This document shows positions 4,837 through 7,207 of a stretch of 7,207 bases of DNA, one piece after another (the first letter of the stretch is position 1; each line of letters starts with the position of its first letter). Below the pieces are notes generated by a model. The model saw only the letters and a program-made list of their open reading frames with translations, ran no database searches and had not been told where the DNA came from. A program made the position numbers and the translations under genes. Origin of the DNA: SIG565 sp045647785 (GTDB taxonomy: Bacteria; Bacillota; Clostridia; Oscillospirales; Acutalibacteraceae); NCBI GenBank assembly GCA_045647785.1, contig JAZRMU010000002.1:1-7207 (forward strand), in the 5' to 3' direction.

Positions 4837-4866
4837 AAAAAAGCCGTGAAATTCACGGCTTTTTTT
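4837..4866. terminator. Bidirectional terminator between convergent genes
   Basis: AGCCGTGA (4842-4849) and TCACGGCT (4853-4860) form a stem with a 3-nt loop, flanked by an A run on the left and a T run on the right (4860-4866). On the + strand it ends the CrtO-like gene (stop at 4797). On the minus strand it ends sstT, whose stop is 13 nt away. Confidence 0.88.
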
Positions 4867-4879
4867 ATTTTCTATTTAA

Positions 4880-6115
4880 TTATTTATCCCACTTAAAGGA
4901 TACTTCTTTACCTTGCTTTTTCCATTCTAAATATTCGGCTGTGGCAGCGAATTCAACATCGCCTGCGGAATTGAGTGCGGTTTCAACAGAATCCTGAATA
5001 ACGCCTATTATAAAGCCAACAGCCACAACCTGCATTGCGATATCGTTCGAAATACCGAACAGCGAGCAAGACATAGGAATGAGCAGCAGCGAGCCGCCTG
5101 CAACGCCCGAAGCACCGCAAGCTGCGAGTGTTGCGAGCACCGAGAGGATAAGCGCTGTGGGAATATCAACACTAACGCCTACAGTTCTGGCAGCGGCCAG
5201 GGTCATAACAGCTATTGTAATGGCTGCGCCGTCCATATTTATTGTGGCACCGAGCGGGATTGAAATTGAATAAATATCCTTATTAAGACCGAGCTTTTCG
5301 CAAAGCTGCATATTAACGGGTATGTTAGCCGCCGAGCTGCGTGTAAAGAACGCGGTAATTCCGCTTTCCTTTAAGCACTTGAAAACAAGCGGATAAGGAT
5401 TTTTCTTAAGGCAGATGAAAATAAGCAGCGGATTAACTATGAGTGCTACCGCCAGCATACAGCCGACAAGTAAAAGCAACAGCTTTCCGTAGTCGGTGAA
5501 AATGGAAAGACCGTTGTTGGCAACCGAATCAAATACAAGACCCATAATTCCAAACGGGGCAAGGCTGATTATAAAGCGTACCGCTGCAGAAACGGTATCA
5601 GAAAAGTTGTTAAGCATCTCTTTGGTAGCGGGGGAGGCGATTTTTTGAAGCAGGATGCCGAAAATGATAGCCCAGGTGAGAATGCCGATATAGTTGCCGC
5701 CCGAAATTGCGGTAACAGGATTTTGCACCATATTGTTAAGTAAAGCCTTTAGTACCTCTCCGATACCCTCGGGGGCTGTGTTATTTGCAGCATCGGCAAG
5801 CTTTAATGTTACGGGGAAAATAAAGCTTGCTACAACTGATAAGAGAGAGGCGAGCAAAGTACTCAACATATACAAAACAATAACCGTTCTGAATTGCTTA
5901 CCAATATTGCCGTTTGCAGAAGAAAGCGAGCTTATAATTAGAATGAATACAAGAATTGGGGCAACCGCCTTTAATGCACCAACAAAAACCGAGCCGAAAA
6001 TGCTCAAAAATGTCAGCTTTGGTGCAAAGATGCCAAGCGCTGCACCAATTATTAGCCCAACCGCAATTCGGAGTATTAGCGGTATGTTGTTCCATTTTTC
6101 ATAAAGTTTACTCAT
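4880..6115 (-). CDS. sstT: Na+/serine-threonine symporter SstT
   Basis: A secondary transporter of the dicarboxylate/amino acid:cation symporter (DAACS) family that imports serine and threonine with Na+ across the cytoplasmic membrane. The 411-aa sequence aligns from memory along its whole length with Escherichia coli SstT. Landmarks are GSVFVGALKAVAPILV (41-56), NYIGILTWAI (141-150), NPLLIF (228-233), the first hairpin loop FFTRSSAANIPVN (256-268), SIPLGATINM (285-294), the second hairpin loop GASGVAGGSLLLIP (334-347), GISNDIAMQVVAVGFIIG (354-371) and the substrate-binding helix DSVETALNS (375-383). Position 295 is Asp (NMDGAA), whereas E. coli SstT has Ala there; Asp is usual in glutamate transporters of the same fold. 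The ATG at 6115 has AAGAGGT (6121-6127) 5 nt upstream. A probable promoter overlaps the end of the upstream GNAT gene. Confidence 0.96.
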   Translation of the reverse strand: MSKLYEKWNNIPLILRIAVGLIIGAALGIFAPKLTFLSIFGSVFVGALKAVAPILVFILIISSLSSANGNIGKQFRTVIVLYMLSTLLASLLSVVASFIFPVTLKLADAANNTAPEGIGEVLKALLNNMVQNPVTAISGGNYIGILTWAIIFGILLQKIASPATKEMLNNFSDTVSAAVRFIISLAPFGIMGLVFDSVANNGLSIFTDYGKLLLLLVGCMLAVALIVNPLLIFICLKKNPYPLVFKCLKESGITAFFTRSSAANIPVNMQLCEKLGLNKDIYSISIPLGATINMDGAAITIAVMTLAAARTVGVSVDIPTALILSVLATLAACGASGVAGGSLLLIPMSCSLFGISNDIAMQVVAVGFIIGVIQDSVETALNSAGDVEFAATAEYLEWKKQGKEVSFKWDK

Positions 6116-6142
6116 ATTGTACCTCTTTTCACGTTTTTATAA

Positions 6143-6172
6143 ATTATGCCATCAAAGGTGCTATTTAGTCAA
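6143..6172 (-). promoter_or_regulatory. Probable sstT promoter inside the GNAT 3' end
   Basis: On the minus strand, TTGACT (6167-6172), an 18-nt spacer and CATAAT (6143-6148). The -35 covers the last codons and stop of the GNAT gene. No terminator lies in the 49-nt gap, so sstT may also be read through from upstream. Confidence 0.45.
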
Positions 6173-6920
6173 ATGCTAAAGCATAATATATGTTATCAAT
6201 TTCTCCTTTGAGAGAATATCCCATTAAAAAAGGGTCAGTACCCGTAGCTCTGAAAACACCCTGCTTAATGTTTAAAGCTGCGAGAATTGCAGAAGCTTCG
6301 GATTTTTTACCTAAAAGCTCGTGAACAAACAGCTTGCCGTTTCGTGTTTCACAGGCGATCACTGTGTTTTCGGTTGCATAAAAAATTGCAATGCTATTAA
6401 GAAATGCTAAACCCTTGTCGCCCAAAATAACGCCGTTTTCGGGCAAAAGTTTTTGTCTTAAAGCAGTATATTCATAGCAGTCTAGTTGCTTTAGAAAAGC
6501 AGCTGTGGGGGCTGCGACAGCCTCAAAGCTGTCAGCAAAGCCAACCGCTTTGTAGCCGAGATTGCTATAAAAGGTAAATAACTCTTTGGTGGCGGGAACT
6601 AAAATTTCAGCCTCATAGCCGAGATCTTTTAAATATTCGTGTGTATTTTCGGATAGCTGGCGGTAAAGTCCACGACCGCGATACCGCTTATAAGTCGCTA
6701 CCGCGTAAATATAGGCGATTTTACGCTTTTTTAGAAAACCGTCGATAATATAAAGAACAGATGCAATTTCGTTATCAACACATAGCACCCTGCAATGGCT
6801 ATCGCTGTAGGCGGTAGTGAAAAAGCGGCTTATATATTCGTCGGTATCGCCAAAGGCTTCTCGCCAAATCGCAAATAGTGCATCACGGTCAGCGGCTGTT
6901 GCGTTTCTTATTTCTATCAT
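6165..6920 (-). CDS. GNAT-family N-acetyltransferase, 251 aa
   Basis: A soluble acetyl-CoA-dependent acyltransferase of the GCN5-related family; the acceptor is unknown. The N-terminal half is a typical GNAT domain: an opening strand and helix pair (MIEIRNATAADRDALFAIWR, 1-20), the core strand IAYIYAVAT (68-76), the acetyl-CoA pyrophosphate loop RYRGRG (79-84) and the later FYSNLGYK (117-124). The rest (about 130-251) is an extension, probably a second small domain, seen in many Clostridia GNATs of this size. The ATG at 6920 is chosen because it overlaps the upstream gene's TGA as ATGA, a common translational-coupling arrangement; an in-frame ATG at 6938 would overlap by 22 nt and has no better ribosome binding site. 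The overlap ties it to the DUF2156-like gene in one operon. Confidence 0.9.
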   Translation of the reverse strand: MIEIRNATAADRDALFAIWREAFGDTDEYISRFFTTAYSDSHCRVLCVDNEIASVLYIIDGFLKKRKIAYIYAVATYKRYRGRGLYRQLSENTHEYLKDLGYEAEILVPATKELFTFYSNLGYKAVGFADSFEAVAAPTAAFLKQLDCYEYTALRQKLLPENGVILGDKGLAFLNSIAIFYATENTVIACETRNGKLFVHELLGKKSEASAILAALNIKQGVFRATGTDPFLMGYSLKGEIDNIYYALAFD

Positions 6921-7207
6921 TTTAGCACCGCCGAGCATTTTTCAATCATAAATTCAGGATAGTAGCTGAGCTTTGCCTTGCGGAGTCCTTCAAGCCCCAT
7001 ATCCTCCTCGCGGTTAAGATAACGAATTTCGGGATATTTTGCTGATATATACTTGGCGAATTCGTGATTAATCGCGGTATATGCACCGTCTATATCCATT
7101 CTTGCCTTTTCAAAGTGGACATCAAAGGTGGTATCATTCATTCGGCTTGCCAAGGTAAAGGCGAGCACCTCATCGTCCTCTATAATTACCAAACTTTCAA
7201 GCCCCAG
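6917..7207 (-). CDS. C-terminal part of a DUF2156-like protein (5' end outside window)
   Basis: The frame stays open through the right edge, so the TTG at 7192 is internal rather than the start; about 96 C-terminal residues are present. The segments INHEFAKYIS, PEIRYLNREEDMGLEGLR and KAKLSYYPEFMIEK resemble the end of DUF2156 proteins. That domain is related to GNAT folds and to the C-terminal catalytic domain of phosphatidylglycerol lysyltransferase (MprF), which uses aminoacyl-tRNA. Small soluble Clostridia members without the membrane part have no firmly known role. The final TGA overlaps the GNAT gene's ATG, so the two are probably co-transcribed and coupled. The substrate cannot be judged because the N-terminal part is missing. 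Confidence 0.82.
   Translation of the reverse strand: MGLESLVIIEDDEVLAFTLASRMNDTTFDVHFEKARMDIDGAYTAINHEFAKYISAKYPEIRYLNREEDMGLEGLRKAKLSYYPEFMIEKCSAVLK

Noticed and set aside
6920..6938. Upstream ATG at 6938 for the GNAT protein
   Set aside because: The ATG at 6920 gives the usual GNAT beginning (MIEIRNAT) and an ATGA overlap with the preceding gene.

Overview
The window looks like a chromosomal segment of a low-GC Gram-positive anaerobe of the Clostridia (gut Oscillospiraceae/Lachnospiraceae type). This rests on AT-rich intergenic DNA, strong AGGAGG-like ribosome binding sites, two TTG starts, sigma-A promoters with extended -10 boxes, and the gene set: a membrane pyrophosphatase of the bacterial K+-dependent type, SstT, and a CrtO-like membrane protein. 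The taxon is inferred, not proven.

Layout. Positions 1-1557 hold two single-gene units on the + strand, a 90-aa protein of unknown function (251-523) and an SGNH/GDSL hydrolase (730-1374). They are interspersed with three copies (35-160, 571-680, 1453-1550) of a composite intergenic repeat: a terminator-like hairpin, a pyrimidine heptamer tract, a second copy of the hairpin arm and a purine heptamer tract. Positions 1558-1932 contain a good promoter, a short frameshifted coding remnant and two terminator-like hairpins just upstream of hppA. hppA (1933-4017) encodes a membrane-bound ion-pumping pyrophosphatase, predicted K+-dependent and Na+-type. Positions 4018-4263 hold a tiny promoter/6-codon ORF/terminator unit, a second terminator and a promoter almost identical to that of the 90-aa gene. 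A 177-aa membrane protein related to the CrtO acyltransferase family follows (4264-4797).

From 4837 the strand changes. A bidirectional terminator separates the CrtO-like gene from a minus-strand group read right to left: the C-terminal end of a DUF2156-like protein (off the right edge), a GNAT acetyltransferase overlapping it by ATGA, and sstT (Na+/serine-threonine symporter), which appears to have its own promoter inside the GNAT 3' end.

The genes are mostly ordinary housekeeping or transport genes. HppA could convert pyrophosphate hydrolysis into a Na+ gradient and SstT would spend such a gradient, but their proximity need not be functional. I see no defence system, CRISPR array, tRNA, rRNA or transposase. 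The unusual content is intergenic: the composite repeat family with two possible foldings, a duplicated promoter block, a duplicated ~40-nt module, the coding remnant and the hairpin-rich hppA leader.
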